64,000 nt of DNA from Fodinibius sp036381435 (lineage in GTDB: Bacteria; Bacteroidota; Rhodothermia; Balneolales; Balneolaceae): the NCBI GenBank assembly GCA_036381435.1, contig DASVCW010000035.1, forward strand, positions 50,199 through 114,198, given 5' to 3'. Positions 1 to 8,800 of the stretch are shown here, in pieces (the stretch's first letter is position 1; the number at the start of each line of letters is the position of its first letter). Both the position numbers and the translations under genes were made by a program. The notes under the pieces are model-generated. The model was not told the DNA's origin. It did no database searches and saw nothing but the letters and a program-made list of their open reading frames with translations.

Positions 1-186
1 GATCACCGCGTTCTCATTCCCGCCACTTTTTTAATGGGAGCCATACTTTTGCTGGCTTGTGATATCATCGCCCAGGTTCCCGGCAGCATCACCACACTTC
101 CCATCAGCGCCGTTACTTCGCTGGTCGGTTCACCGGTGGTAATTTGGGTGATTATCAAGCGTAAAAACCTGCAAGCTTCTTTTTGA
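1..186 (+). CDS. FecCD-family ABC transporter permease, C-terminal end (probable BtuC)
   Basis: Only the last 61 residues are in the window; the gene begins upstream. The frame is open from base 1 to a TGA at 184-186. The peptide has the closing pattern of FecCD/BtuC permeases: an aspartate-histidine-arginine start (D1-H2-R3), a hydrophobic helix, a cytoplasmic 'LPISAVTSLVGSP' coupling stretch and a last helix ending in a basic tail. These permeases form the inner-membrane channel for siderophores, heme or cobalamin. The stop overlaps the start of the ATPase gene (TGATG), so the two are translationally coupled. The riboswitch-controlled receptor downstream makes cobalamin the likeliest substrate, but that is inferred from context. 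Confidence 0.85.
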   Translation, partial: DHRVLIPATFLMGAILLLACDIIAQVPGSITTLPISAVTSLVGSPVVIWVIIKRKNLQASF

Positions 187-1238
187 TGAAACCTGAAGCC
201 ATCATATCAACCCAAGATTTAGAGATCGGTTTTCCGGCAAGGGCAGGACGGCCTTCACCCAAAACAGTGGCTTCGCAAATAAACGTAGCTTTAAACAGGG
301 GTGAAGTAGTTTGTCTCTTAGGCCCAAATGGCTCTGGAAAATCAACGCTCATCCGAACACTTTCGGGACTTCATGCTCCGCTTGATGGCAGTATTCAACT
401 TGCGGGAAAAGAACTTTCGGCATTCAGCGCTAAAGAAAAAGCGAGAAAAATAAGCACTGTGCTTACTGATCGCATTATCGTGGGAAATCTGAGCGTTTAT
501 GAATTAATTTCCTTTGGACGTACACCCTACACGGGCTGGTTCGGATCGCTCCGCAAAAGGGATGAAGAGATTATTCAGACGGCGATTAAATCAACCGGAA
601 TCGAAGCATTTATTGACCGGGATGTGCTTCGTCTCAGTGACGGTGAGCGCCAAAAAGTGATGATAGCACGAGCTTTGGCACAAGATACTCCCGTTATTTT
701 GCTGGATGAACCCACTGCCCATCTGGATTTGCCAAACCGGGTTGAAATTATTCGGTTGTTGCGAAAGCTGTCGCATGAAACGCAGAAAGGAATTTTGCTT
801 TCAACCCACGAACTGGATTTAGCGCTCAGAGCTGCCGATAGTTTATGGCTGATGGGAAGTGATGGAAAAGTAATTACGGGAACCCCCGAGGATCTGGTTT
901 TAGAAGGCTCATTTGAATCCGTCTTTGCCCGCGACAGTTTCGATTTCGACCGCAGTACGGGTTCGTTTACCCTACATCAACCCACCAAACAAACGGTTTA
1001 TATTTCGGGTGATGCAGTTGCCAAGTTCTGGACCCGCCGGGCATTGGAAAGGGAAGGATATAGGATGGCTGAATCGAGAGAAGCCGAGTTGAAGATTGAA
1101 ATTTTGCAGGGGCATGAGCCCCGAAAGTGTCGGGGCGCCAGTTTAGGTGATGGTTTTCTATGGAAGGCTTCAACCGGAGAAAGGGAATTTTCATGTTCAT
1201 CAATCAAGGAATTGATAACTGGACTTCGGCAAATGTAG
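186..1238 (+). CDS. btuD: ABC transporter ATP-binding protein, probable cobalamin importer ATPase (BtuD-like)
   Basis: This is the ATPase partner of the preceding permease. Counting from the ATG at 186, Walker A (GPNGSGKS) is at residues 46-53, the signature LSDGE at 150-154 and Walker B (ILLDEP) at 171-176, followed by the H-loop histidine in 'LLSTHELD'. A TTG at 183 is in frame, but the ATG that overlaps the permease stop is the better start. The protein is 350 residues, about 90 longer than a minimal FecE/BtuD. The extra C-terminal part (from about residue 260) has no motif I recognise. Part of it, around residues 312-317, is encoded by a palindrome (1118-1136) of the same type as intergenic repeats in this window. 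The cobalamin substrate is inferred from the neighbouring riboswitch and receptor. Confidence 0.85.
   Translation: MKPEAIISTQDLEIGFPARAGRPSPKTVASQINVALNRGEVVCLLGPNGSGKSTLIRTLSGLHAPLDGSIQLAGKELSAFSAKEKARKISTVLTDRIIVGNLSVYELISFGRTPYTGWFGSLRKRDEEIIQTAIKSTGIEAFIDRDVLRLSDGERQKVMIARALAQDTPVILLDEPTAHLDLPNRVEIIRLLRKLSHETQKGILLSTHELDLALRAADSLWLMGSDGKVITGTPEDLVLEGSFESVFARDSFDFDRSTGSFTLHQPTKQTVYISGDAVAKFWTRRALEREGYRMAESREAELKIEILQGHEPRKCRGASLGDGFLWKASTGEREFSCSSIKELITGLRQM
1118..1136. repeat. short palindrome inside the btuD-like coding sequence
   Basis: A 7-bp inverted repeat, GCCCCGA / TCGGGGC, with a 5-nt loop. It resembles the CCCGAWAGCTWTCGGG-like palindromes at 1824-1845 and 49174-49215. It lies in frame in the poorly conserved C-terminal extension. 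Confidence 0.6.
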
Positions 1239-1395
1239 GTCGGGTTGCTAACCCGACGCCTGCTTTTATAGAATAGTGAAAGAATTTAAGCCTGTCAAAA
1301 AACTCTTAGCTTCAATTAAAATTGTCTTTGACGGTTTGGCAAACCGTCCTACATAATTTCTATCTTTCCCTTTTGAAATAACCCCAACACTCTCT

Positions 1396-1612
1396 ATCTT
1401 TTGACGTGCATTGGTTTCTGTCCCGTCCCGACAACAATCGGGAGGGACGAATTAAAAGGGAATCCGGTGAAAAGCCGGAGCATTCCCCGATGCTGTAAGT
1501 TCTATCGCACATAAATAAAAATATGTGCAGTTTTTGATTCTAATCTGTTAACCACTCCTGTTTAGTTGCGGGGGGAAGGTTGTCAAAAAAGGAACGAGCC
1601 AGAAGACCTGCC
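1396..1612 (+). promoter_or_regulatory. cobalamin (AdoCbl) riboswitch aptamer upstream of btuB
   Basis: The conserved elements of cobalamin riboswitches appear in order: the 5' 'GTGCATTGGTTTC' segment (about 1406-1418), the core TTAAAAGGGAA-CCGGTG-AAA-CCGG (1452-1478), 'GCTGTAAGT' (1492-1500), and a full B12 box 'GCCAGAAGACCTGCC' at 1598-1612. A variable arm hairpin, GCACATA/TATGTGC, lies at 1507-1528. The aptamer is unusual in carrying an extra nested palindrome: stem GTCCC/GGGAC (1420-1424 with 1444-1448) encloses TCCCGA/TCGGGA (1426-1431 with 1438-1443). It would repress the downstream receptor gene when adenosylcobalamin is abundant. The aptamer identity is strong; the mechanism (transcription or translation) cannot be read directly. 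Confidence 0.93.
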
Positions 1613-1618
1613 ACTGCA

Positions 1619-1782
1619 AGGAGCCTTTCGGATTTAGGGAATCGTAATGAGGCGAGCGGAAAATCGAGGATAGATTTTCGATCATTTGAGTTGAATAGTA
1701 CAACTATTGAACGAAAATGATAGGAAATATAGACCGATTTTATGCCGCCGCAGTAGATTATTCCTAAGTCTGAAAGGCTCCT
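1619..1782. repeat. long nested foldback directly after the B12 box
   Basis: The ends AGGAGCCTTTCGGATTTAGG (1619-1638) and CCTAAGTCTGAAAGGCTCCT (1763-1782) pair along 20 bp with two G-U pairs. Inside are further small inverted repeats, such as GAAAATC/GATTTTC and ATCATTT/AAATGAT. It may be the riboswitch expression platform or a repeat inserted into it. Confidence 0.7.
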
Positions 1783-1823
1783 GAACATTCGTAGCTTTCG
1801 GGAGAAAAGCGAAGAATAAATGT

Positions 1824-1845
1824 CGTCCCGAATGCTATCGGGACG
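1824..1845. repeat. palindrome in the btuB leader
   Basis: An 8-bp perfect stem, CGTCCCGA / TCGGGACG, with loop ATGCTA. It lies about 80 nt upstream of the btuB start and belongs to the same palindrome family as 1118-1136 and 49174-49215. No U-run follows, so it is not a standard terminator. Confidence 0.7.
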
Positions 1846-1923
1846 TATTTATACCTTCCTTCTTGATATCCCAAAGGTGCGGGTGATGAATTAAATCATC
1901 ATTTGTAACCTAATATATCACTC

Positions 1924-4122
1924 ATGAAAATTTCAAAATTAATCTTATCAGGCCTTTTGGCCCCGGGGCTTTTCTTTGGCTTAGTCACCTCATCATCAGC
2001 CCAAACAGAAACAAAAGTCGATACATCAAAAGTGTACAAGCTGGATGAAATCATTATCAGTGCTAGCAAATACGAGCAAGCGCCGAAGTCGGTGGGACGG
2101 AATGTTACCGTCATCACCGGTGAAGAAATTCGCCGATCTATTTATACCAGCGTAGCCGATTTGTTGGCTGATCAGCAAAGCATCCACTTGGTTGGCAACG
2201 GACAAACCCCCGGCTCACTTCAGCAGGGATTCATTCGCGGTTCGAATTCCAACCATGCGGTAGTGATGATTGATGGCATTCGAATCAGCGATCCTTCAAC
2301 CGTTAACAATTCTGTCGACTTATCTGAATTGTCCGTGACCGGCATTAAGCGGATTGAAATTGTCCGCGGTTCACACAGCACACTTTATGGATCATCGGCT
2401 ATCGGCGGAGTTATAAATATCATCACTAAAAAACGCGGTACTCCCGGATTCAATGCTAATTTATCAACCCGCCACGGGCGATTTGGCGAAGGTACTTATT
2501 CGACAGCCAACAGTTTATTTGGCAATTATACCCTTGGCAATGGATTTTACGCTAATCTCGGCGTTTATCAGCAGTTTACCAATGGTCTGGATGCTACTAT
2601 TGATACTGTCAGTAGCGACACTCTATATAATCCTCAGGATAGAGACGACTTTGACAAGCTGGATTTGGTAGGAAAAATCGGCTTCAAGACGGATCGATAT
2701 GATGTATACGCTTCATACCGGAAGATAGATCAAAAGATAGAAGCTGATGGCGGGGCTTATCGGGATGACAGTAATCTTTATACCGATTTTAATCGCGATT
2801 TGTTTGGTTATGGTGCGGCAGCGCAACTATCTTCCAATTTAAGCCTGCAATTTAGCGGTGCTTATTCCGATTTGCAGCGTGATGTTGTGAATGATTCTTC
2901 GCTGGTTAGTCCCAACGGACAGTATGATGGCAGCTACAATGAAACCAATGCCAAAGGAAGCCTTTGGAAGAATGAATTAAGGGCAACTTTTAGGGGTGAT
3001 GGCCTGCGGTTGGTGGCCGGAGCTTTAGCTTCGCGTCAAACAATGAGCACCCGGGTTTATATTTACAGCCGTTCACAGTTTGGTATTTATGAATCTACCG
3101 TTGATCTTGATTCCATGAATCTCAAAGAAACTATTTACGGCGGCTACCTGCATAGCAGTTTTAATGGCGGATTGATCTCTGAAAATCTGAACCGCTTTTC
3201 ATTGATTTTGGGAGGACGTTATGTTCACCATAACGAATTTGGCGCCCATTTTACTTACGAAATCAACCCAAAATATCAGCTGAGTGAATCTTCACTTGTT
3301 TATGGTGCGATTACTTCAGGGTTTAACGCCCCTTCACTCTACCAACTGCATTCACCTGCCAGGAGATTTGGAGCTTATACTTCAAGAGGAAATTCTAATT
3401 TGAACCCTGAAGTATCAATCTCTTACGAATTGGGATGGAAGCAGCAAGTCAGTCCTGCCTTGTCTTTCGAATTGGCGGTATTTAAAACCAAGGTCAGTAA
3501 TGTGATTGAATATATTTATTTGTGGGAGGGCTCTGTTCCAATTGCTGATCTCACCGCTGCCGATTATTTAGGCGACACTTACATCAACCTTTCTGAACAA
3601 AATATCAGAGGGGTAGAAGTTTCTGTATCAGCCAATGCAGGACCTAAGCTTTCTTTTAACGGAACGGCTTCATTAATAAAATCGGAGCTTTCTTTTAGTC
3701 CCGCTGATATTAATGAAAGTTATACGGGGGGACATCATGTACAGCTTTTTGAAAGCGGTAAATTTGTGACCGGTGGGCACGTTATTGAAGGTTTGTCACG
3801 TCGTCCGTTTGTGAATGCTTCCGTGAGTGCAGCTTATCAGGCTACTGAGGTTTTAAGTTTCAGAATTGATTCACGGTTCGTCGGCTCGCGTGATGACGTC
3901 TTCTACGCCGGCAACCTTGGCCCTTTTGGGGCTTTAGATCGCACCGAAGTCTCGGCTTATAATATTACCGATTTGAGCGCCCGTTATCGAATTACCGGCC
4001 ATTTTTCTATTACCGGAAAAATAGAAAATCTCTTTGATACGGATTATGTAGAAATCAACGGTTATCAAACAAGGGGGAGAGGCTTTTTCCTAAAGCTCCG
4101 CTATCAAATCGGGATGTTTTAA
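1924..4122 (+). CDS. btuB: TonB-dependent outer membrane receptor, probable cobalamin receptor (BtuB-like)
   Basis: A 732-residue outer membrane beta-barrel receptor. It begins with a signal peptide (about residues 1-26, ending Ser-Ser-Ala-Gln), then a TonB-box-like segment 'YKLDEIIISASK', a plug domain (about 50-170, with the 'VVMIDGIRI' and 'EIVRGSHSTLYGSSAIGGVI' signatures), and a barrel ending in an aromatic C-terminal residue (Phe). It would import a large cofactor across the outer membrane using TonB energy. The ATG at 1924 is preceded by the long cobalamin riboswitch leader, which is the best evidence for the substrate. The ABC importer genes lie just upstream and complete the pathway. 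A strong terminator follows. Confidence 0.92.
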   Translation: MKISKLILSGLLAPGLFFGLVTSSSAQTETKVDTSKVYKLDEIIISASKYEQAPKSVGRNVTVITGEEIRRSIYTSVADLLADQQSIHLVGNGQTPGSLQQGFIRGSNSNHAVVMIDGIRISDPSTVNNSVDLSELSVTGIKRIEIVRGSHSTLYGSSAIGGVINIITKKRGTPGFNANLSTRHGRFGEGTYSTANSLFGNYTLGNGFYANLGVYQQFTNGLDATIDTVSSDTLYNPQDRDDFDKLDLVGKIGFKTDRYDVYASYRKIDQKIEADGGAYRDDSNLYTDFNRDLFGYGAAAQLSSNLSLQFSGAYSDLQRDVVNDSSLVSPNGQYDGSYNETNAKGSLWKNELRATFRGDGLRLVAGALASRQTMSTRVYIYSRSQFGIYESTVDLDSMNLKETIYGGYLHSSFNGGLISENLNRFSLILGGRYVHHNEFGAHFTYEINPKYQLSESSLVYGAITSGFNAPSLYQLHSPARRFGAYTSRGNSNLNPEVSISYELGWKQQVSPALSFELAVFKTKVSNVIEYIYLWEGSVPIADLTAADYLGDTYINLSEQNIRGVEVSVSANAGPKLSFNGTASLIKSELSFSPADINESYTGGHHVQLFESGKFVTGGHVIEGLSRRPFVNASVSAAYQATEVLSFRIDSRFVGSRDDVFYAGNLGPFGALDRTEVSAYNITDLSARYRITGHFSITGKIENLFDTDYVEINGYQTRGRGFFLKLRYQIGMF

Positions 4123-4155
4123 AAGCTGCTGAAGTTTCTACCAATTTTACAGCAT

Positions 4156-4203
4156 GGGCAGGATTAAAATCTATAGAAGAACAAAAAATCCTGCCCATTT
4201 TTT
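4156..4203 (+). terminator. rho-independent terminator after btuB
   Basis: A 10-bp perfect stem, GGGCAGGATT / AATCCTGCCC (4156-4165 with 4187-4196), is followed by ATTTTTTAT. Confidence 0.88.
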
Positions 4204-4206
4204 ATA

Positions 4207-4617
4207 AAAAATACGAACGGCTGTAATAAAAATTATTATAAAAAGGTAGTATTGGATTTGGAAAAAATGTCTTAGAAAAAAGGCATTATTTCAATGTGGA
4301 AAACTTGTTGAAAAGCCAATAAAACGCTTAAAAGATGCTTTTAAAGTAATATAAATGACAAAATAGAGTTATTTAATATGATGAAAGTTTTATTAGAAAT
4401 TTTTAATATTTCGCACTTTTTGATCAAAAGTTATGGTTTTAAATCTTGGTTCATTGTCTGCAAAAAGCAAGATGTGGATAACTCGAAGAATCTGTGGAAA
4501 AGTTTTCCTTGCGACCCGACTTCAAGTCTTTATATTTATTGCAGAACAAAGAGCTTGGGAGCAATTATTTTGGATAAGAACCAGCTTATTAATTTTTAAA
4601 TATTATGGAGTTCGTCA
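4207..4617. other. AT-rich gene-free stretch upstream of nrdJ
   Basis: I see no convincing gene in this 410-bp stretch; the small frames here overlap each other and have no family features. It presumably holds the nrdJ promoter. I found no clear NrdR box and no second riboswitch. Confidence 0.5.
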
Positions 4618-7600
4618 ATGAAATTTACACGATTTTATACTAAAGATGAGTGGGACAGTCCGTTTGGAAATATGAAGTTCGAAAGCCGGAAATCGGAGAT
4701 TAAAAATCCCGACGGCTCAATGGTGTTTTCCATGGATAAGGTGATTGTACCTGAATCATGGTCCCAGGTATCAACCGATATTATTGCACAAAAATATTTT
4801 CGAAAAGCGGGAGTACCTAAAAAAACGAAAAAGATTAAAGAAAAGGGAGTTCCCGCATGGCTGCAAGCTTCAGAAGCTGATGAAAAAGCAATGAAGGATA
4901 TTGCTGAAGATGAACAGTACAGCAGTGAGCATGACAGCCGGCAGGTGTTTCATCGTTTAGCAGGCTGTTGGACCTACTGGGGCTGGAAGCACGACTATTT
5001 TGATACTAAAAAAGATGCCAAAATCTTTTATGAAGAACTCTGCTATATGCTGGCTAATCAAATGGCGGCTCCCAACAGTCCACAATGGTTTAATACAGGC
5101 TTGCACTGGGCCTATGGAATTAACGGCCCCTCACAGGGACACTACTTTGTAGATGGCAAAACGGGCGAACTCAAGAAATCAAAAGACGCTTACACTCATC
5201 CCCAGCCTCACGCTTGTTTCATTCAAAGTATTGAAGACAATTTGGTGAATGAAGGCGGAATTATGGATTTGTGGGTTCGTGAAGCTCGTCTTTTTAAGTA
5301 CGGTTCAGGAACCGGCAGTAATTTTTCCAAAATTCGTGGTGAAGGTGAGCCTCTGAGCGGCGGAGGAAAATCATCCGGTCTGATGAGCTTCCTGAAAATC
5401 GGGGATAAAGCAGCAGGTGCAATAAAGTCAGGCGGAACTACACGCCGGGCAGCTAAAATGGTAACGCTGGATTTAGATCATCCCGATATTGAAGAGTATG
5501 TAAATTGGAAAGTGCGCGAGGAACAGAAAGTTGCTTCTATCGTCGCAGGATCTAAAATTCTCGAAAAGCATCTCAAAAATATTATCAAATTATGCAACAA
5601 GCCGGTTGAATTAGACGGTCGCACTTTCAACGGCGCTGTCAGCCGTGATCCTTTGAAAAACAAGGAACTGGGCAAGGCAATTAAAGAAGCCAAAAGAGAT
5701 CAGGTACCCCTTAATTATGTGGAACGAGTAATTCAGCTCGCTGCGCAGGGTTTCACTGATCTTAAGTTTGATACCTACAATACGGATTGGGATTCCGAAG
5801 CTTATAGTACAGTGAGCGGGCAAAATTCCAACAATTCTGTCCGTGTGCCTAACGGCTTTATGCAGGCAGTGAAGGATGATAAAGAGTGGAATTTGTACTG
5901 GAGAACTGAAAAGAAAGATGCGGCCGAAGAAGGTCGCGAACCTGAGGCAGTTAAGTCAATGCCGGCTCGCCAGCTTTGGGATGATATTTCTTACGCAGCC
6001 TGGTCTTGTGCCGACCCCGGAGCACAGTATCACGATACGATTAATGAATGGCATACTTGTCCCGAAGACGGACCGATTAACGCGAGTAATCCGTGCTCGG
6101 AATATATGTTTTTGGATAACACGGCCTGTAACCTCGCTTCTTTGAACTTGATGAAGTATTTCAAGACTGAAGATTGCAAGGAGTTTGATGTTAAATCGCT
6201 TCGAAACGCTTCACGGTTGTGGACCGTTGTGCTTGAAATTTCTGTGCTGATGGCTCAGTTTCCATCAAAAGAGATTGCCGAGCTTTCTTATTTATACCGA
6301 ACACTCGGCCTGGGTTATGCCAACATCGGCGCGGCTCTGATGGTTCAGGGTGTTCCCTATGATAGCGCTAAAGGTTGTGCTATCGCCGGTGGATTGACCA
6401 GCCTGATGCACATGAAAGCCTATGCGACCAGTGCTGAAATGGCTGAAGAACTCGGTACTTTTGAACGCTATGAAGCCAACAAAGAGCACATGTTGCGGGT
6501 ACTTCGCAATCACAAACGGGCAGCTTACAATGTTGATCCTGATGAATATGAAGGCCTTACTATCAAGCCGATGGGGATTGACGCCAATGAATGCCCCGAT
6601 TATTTGCTGAAGGCCGCTCGCGACGCTTCGGATGAAGCTGTAGAAATGGGCGAGAAGCACGGCTACCGTAACGCACAGGTAACGGTGATTGCTCCGACCG
6701 GTACAATCGGTCTCGTGATGGATTGCGACACCACCGGGATTGAGCCAGACTTTGCGCTTGTGAAATTTAAAAAGCTGGCAGGTGGCGGCTACTTCAAGAT
6801 CATCAACCAGAGCGTACCTAAAGCCCTGGATAATCTTGGTTACACTCCTAAAGAGCGGGAAGCAATCATTGATTATGCCAAAGGTCATGGCACTTTAGAA
6901 GGCTGTCCTCACATCAATGAAGAAGAACTGCGTGAAATGGGCTTTGGCGATCAGCAGTTTGAAGCCATTGAAGAAGCACTACCCAGCAGTTTTGATATCA
7001 AATTTGCTTTCAATCAATGGACATTGGGCGAAGATTTCTGCAAGGAAGAACTCGGGCTAACGGAAGATCAGCTTTCAAATCCGCAGTTTGACATGCTGAA
7101 ATATCTTGGGTTTTCTGCTGAGCAAGTGCAGGAAGCTAACGATTATGTTTGCGGAACAATGACGATTGAAGGGGCTCCAAATCTTAAGGATGAACACTTG
7201 CCCGTTTTCGATTGTGCCAATCGCTGTGGACGAATTGGAACGCGTTACATCAAACCGGGTGGGCACATTCGTATGATGGCTGCAGCTCAGCCGTTTATTT
7301 CGGGAGCAATTTCAAAAACCATCAACCTGCCGAATGAAGCAACCGTTGATGATTTCAAAGATGCCTACATGGAATCATGGGAGCTGATGCTCAAGGCAAA
7401 TGCTCTTTACCGCGATGGCTCTAAATTGAGTCAGCCCCTGAACAGTCTCAGTGATGTTTTTGAAGAACTCGATGAAGAAGATCTGGATGAAGTGACCGCA
7501 GCTGCCCAGGATAAAGTGGTGGAAACGGCGGAACGCATCATCCATAAGTATGTAGCAAATCGAAAACGCTTGCCAAATCGCCGCAACGGTTACACTCAAA

Positions 7601-8208
7601 AAGTAAAAATAGGCGGACAAAGCGTATATCTGCGAACAGGTGAGTATGAAAACGGCCAGATCGGTGAAATCTTTATTGACATGCATCGCGAAGGCGCAGC
7701 TTTCCGAAGCCTGACCAACTGCTTTGCCATTGCTATTTCGCTCGGCTTGCAGCACGGTGTACCGCTCGAAGAATTCGTGGATGCTTTTGTATTCACCAAG
7801 TTTGAGCCAAGCGGAATGGTGAACGGAAGCCCGCATGTGAAAATGACCACTTCTGTGATTGATTACATTTTCCGTGAACTGGCGGTAACTTATCTTGGTC
7901 GCGAAGATTTGGCTCATGTAGATCCTGATAATATCATGACGCGCAAGCTTCGTCCTTCTGAAGAAGCTGCCCAGGCACGCCAGGAATCAAAGAAAGTGAG
8001 CCCGAAGAAAGACCCTAAGCCGGAAACGGTTACGGGGGCAAATTCTCAGGTGCAGGAAGAGGACACCAGCTACGAAAGCGATTACGAACGCGCCAAGCAA
8101 TTAGGCTATACCGGAGATTCCTGTCCCGAATGCGGCAGTATGACGATGATCCGCAACGGCACCTGCCAGAAGTGTATTACGTGTGGCTCTACGACGGGGT
8201 GTTCGTGA
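4618..8208 (+). CDS. nrdJ: class II (adenosylcobalamin-dependent) ribonucleoside-diphosphate reductase
   Basis: This cytosolic enzyme reduces ribonucleotides to deoxyribonucleotides using an adenosylcobalamin-generated thiyl radical. The 1,196-residue length and the start fit the large bacterial NrdJ type. The active-site N-x-C-S-E motif is at 491-495, with Asn491, Cys493 and Glu495. The substrate-site pattern 'PTGTIGLVMDCDTTGIEPDF' follows at about residue 693. The C-terminal tail carries a CxxC...CxxC zinc-ribbon-like cluster (about 1169-1195) that likely passes electrons from thioredoxin. No nrdB-type small subunit is nearby, as expected for class II. Its position beside the B12 uptake genes ties cofactor import to DNA precursor synthesis, although a terminator separates them. 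Confidence 0.97.
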   Translation: MKFTRFYTKDEWDSPFGNMKFESRKSEIKNPDGSMVFSMDKVIVPESWSQVSTDIIAQKYFRKAGVPKKTKKIKEKGVPAWLQASEADEKAMKDIAEDEQYSSEHDSRQVFHRLAGCWTYWGWKHDYFDTKKDAKIFYEELCYMLANQMAAPNSPQWFNTGLHWAYGINGPSQGHYFVDGKTGELKKSKDAYTHPQPHACFIQSIEDNLVNEGGIMDLWVREARLFKYGSGTGSNFSKIRGEGEPLSGGGKSSGLMSFLKIGDKAAGAIKSGGTTRRAAKMVTLDLDHPDIEEYVNWKVREEQKVASIVAGSKILEKHLKNIIKLCNKPVELDGRTFNGAVSRDPLKNKELGKAIKEAKRDQVPLNYVERVIQLAAQGFTDLKFDTYNTDWDSEAYSTVSGQNSNNSVRVPNGFMQAVKDDKEWNLYWRTEKKDAAEEGREPEAVKSMPARQLWDDISYAAWSCADPGAQYHDTINEWHTCPEDGPINASNPCSEYMFLDNTACNLASLNLMKYFKTEDCKEFDVKSLRNASRLWTVVLEISVLMAQFPSKEIAELSYLYRTLGLGYANIGAALMVQGVPYDSAKGCAIAGGLTSLMHMKAYATSAEMAEELGTFERYEANKEHMLRVLRNHKRAAYNVDPDEYEGLTIKPMGIDANECPDYLLKAARDASDEAVEMGEKHGYRNAQVTVIAPTGTIGLVMDCDTTGIEPDFALVKFKKLAGGGYFKIINQSVPKALDNLGYTPKEREAIIDYAKGHGTLEGCPHINEEELREMGFGDQQFEAIEEALPSSFDIKFAFNQWTLGEDFCKEELGLTEDQLSNPQFDMLKYLGFSAEQVQEANDYVCGTMTIEGAPNLKDEHLPVFDCANRCGRIGTRYIKPGGHIRMMAAAQPFISGAISKTINLPNEATVDDFKDAYMESWELMLKANALYRDGSKLSQPLNSLSDVFEELDEEDLDEVTAAAQDKVVETAERIIHKYVANRKRLPNRRNGYTQKVKIGGQSVYLRTGEYENGQIGEIFIDMHREGAAFRSLTNCFAIAISLGLQHGVPLEEFVDAFVFTKFEPSGMVNGSPHVKMTTSVIDYIFRELAVTYLGREDLAHVDPDNIMTRKLRPSEEAAQARQESKKVSPKKDPKPETVTGANSQVQEEDTSYESDYERAKQLGYTGDSCPECGSMTMIRNGTCQKCITCGSTTGCS

Positions 8209-8232
8209 GTTATTGATTTTAACTTAACTTTT

Positions 8233-8271
8233 AAAACCTGGCAGGTTTCCAAAACTTGTCAGGTTTTTTTA
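8233..8271 (+). terminator. terminator after nrdJ, of the CCTG-CAGG repeat type
   Basis: AAAACCTG...CAGGTTTT arms enclose inner GCAGG/CTTGT sequence and end in a T-run on the plus strand. It resembles the CCTGACAGG palindromes at 9531, 15685 and 39556. Confidence 0.8.
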
Positions 8272-8293
8272 ATACGGAATGAATTAGGAAAAC

Positions 8294-8710
8294 TTATTTA
8301 GGAATAAGTTTTTTTACGTGAGTAGGGCAGATTAATATAGGTTCATTTTTTTCAACATAATCAAAAGCTTCAGGCAGTTTATCGGCGTCATTTCTTTCAG
8401 TTAACTGAACCACAAGCGTTGTGGGTACAACGACTGCAAGCATTCCGCAACTGGGGCTACCTTCTCTATACCAAGCCGCTTCGAGCGAAACACCTTTAGT
8501 TTGCAAGGAAAGGAGTAGGTATTTGACTTCTTTTAGGGATGAAAAATGAAAATTTTCACCTGGTGAAGCTTTATATAACAAATCAGAAGTGAATTCATTA
8601 TTGGGAACTGTTTCAAGTGTTTTTACTTCAAAATTATCCAAAGAACTATTAAAAAGGCTTTCACAACCTAAGGTCAGTAAAATGGGTAGTATGAATAAGT
8701 ATTTTTTCAT
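8294..8710 (-). CDS. small predicted lipoprotein of unknown function
   Basis: The 138-residue product starts with a short basic N-terminus, a hydrophobic stretch and a lipobox 'LTLGC' with the lipidated cysteine at residue 16. This predicts export and anchoring in a membrane. The mature part has no domain I recognise; it contains two further cysteines, near residues 88 and 128, that could form a disulfide. The gene is convergent with nrdJ and has no operon partner, since its upstream neighbour is separated by 90 bp. Assignment as a real gene rests on the good signal sequence and uninterrupted frame. Confidence 0.7.
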   Translation of the reverse strand: MKKYLFILPILLTLGCESLFNSSLDNFEVKTLETVPNNEFTSDLLYKASPGENFHFSSLKEVKYLLLSLQTKGVSLEAAWYREGSPSCGMLAVVVPTTLVVQLTERNDADKLPEAFDYVEKNEPILICPTHVKKLIPK

Positions 8711-8800
8711 AGTTCTAGCGTATTTGTTAAAGAAGTAATCTAAACAATTTCATGGAGATGAACATCTCTATTCCATTTATGGTCTTAGAAAGGGCTTCAA

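Noticed and set aside
4378..4621. Two overlapping small open frames just before nrdJ (4378-4599 and 4433-4621)
   Set aside because: They overlap in different frames, lack family features or good codon pattern, and the longer one runs into the nrdJ start. They are most likely chance frames in AT-rich leader DNA.
6292..7917. Antisense open frames within nrdJ (for example 6292-6888 and 7375-7917)
   Set aside because: They are shadows of a strongly conserved 1,196-residue gene and have no recognisable family.
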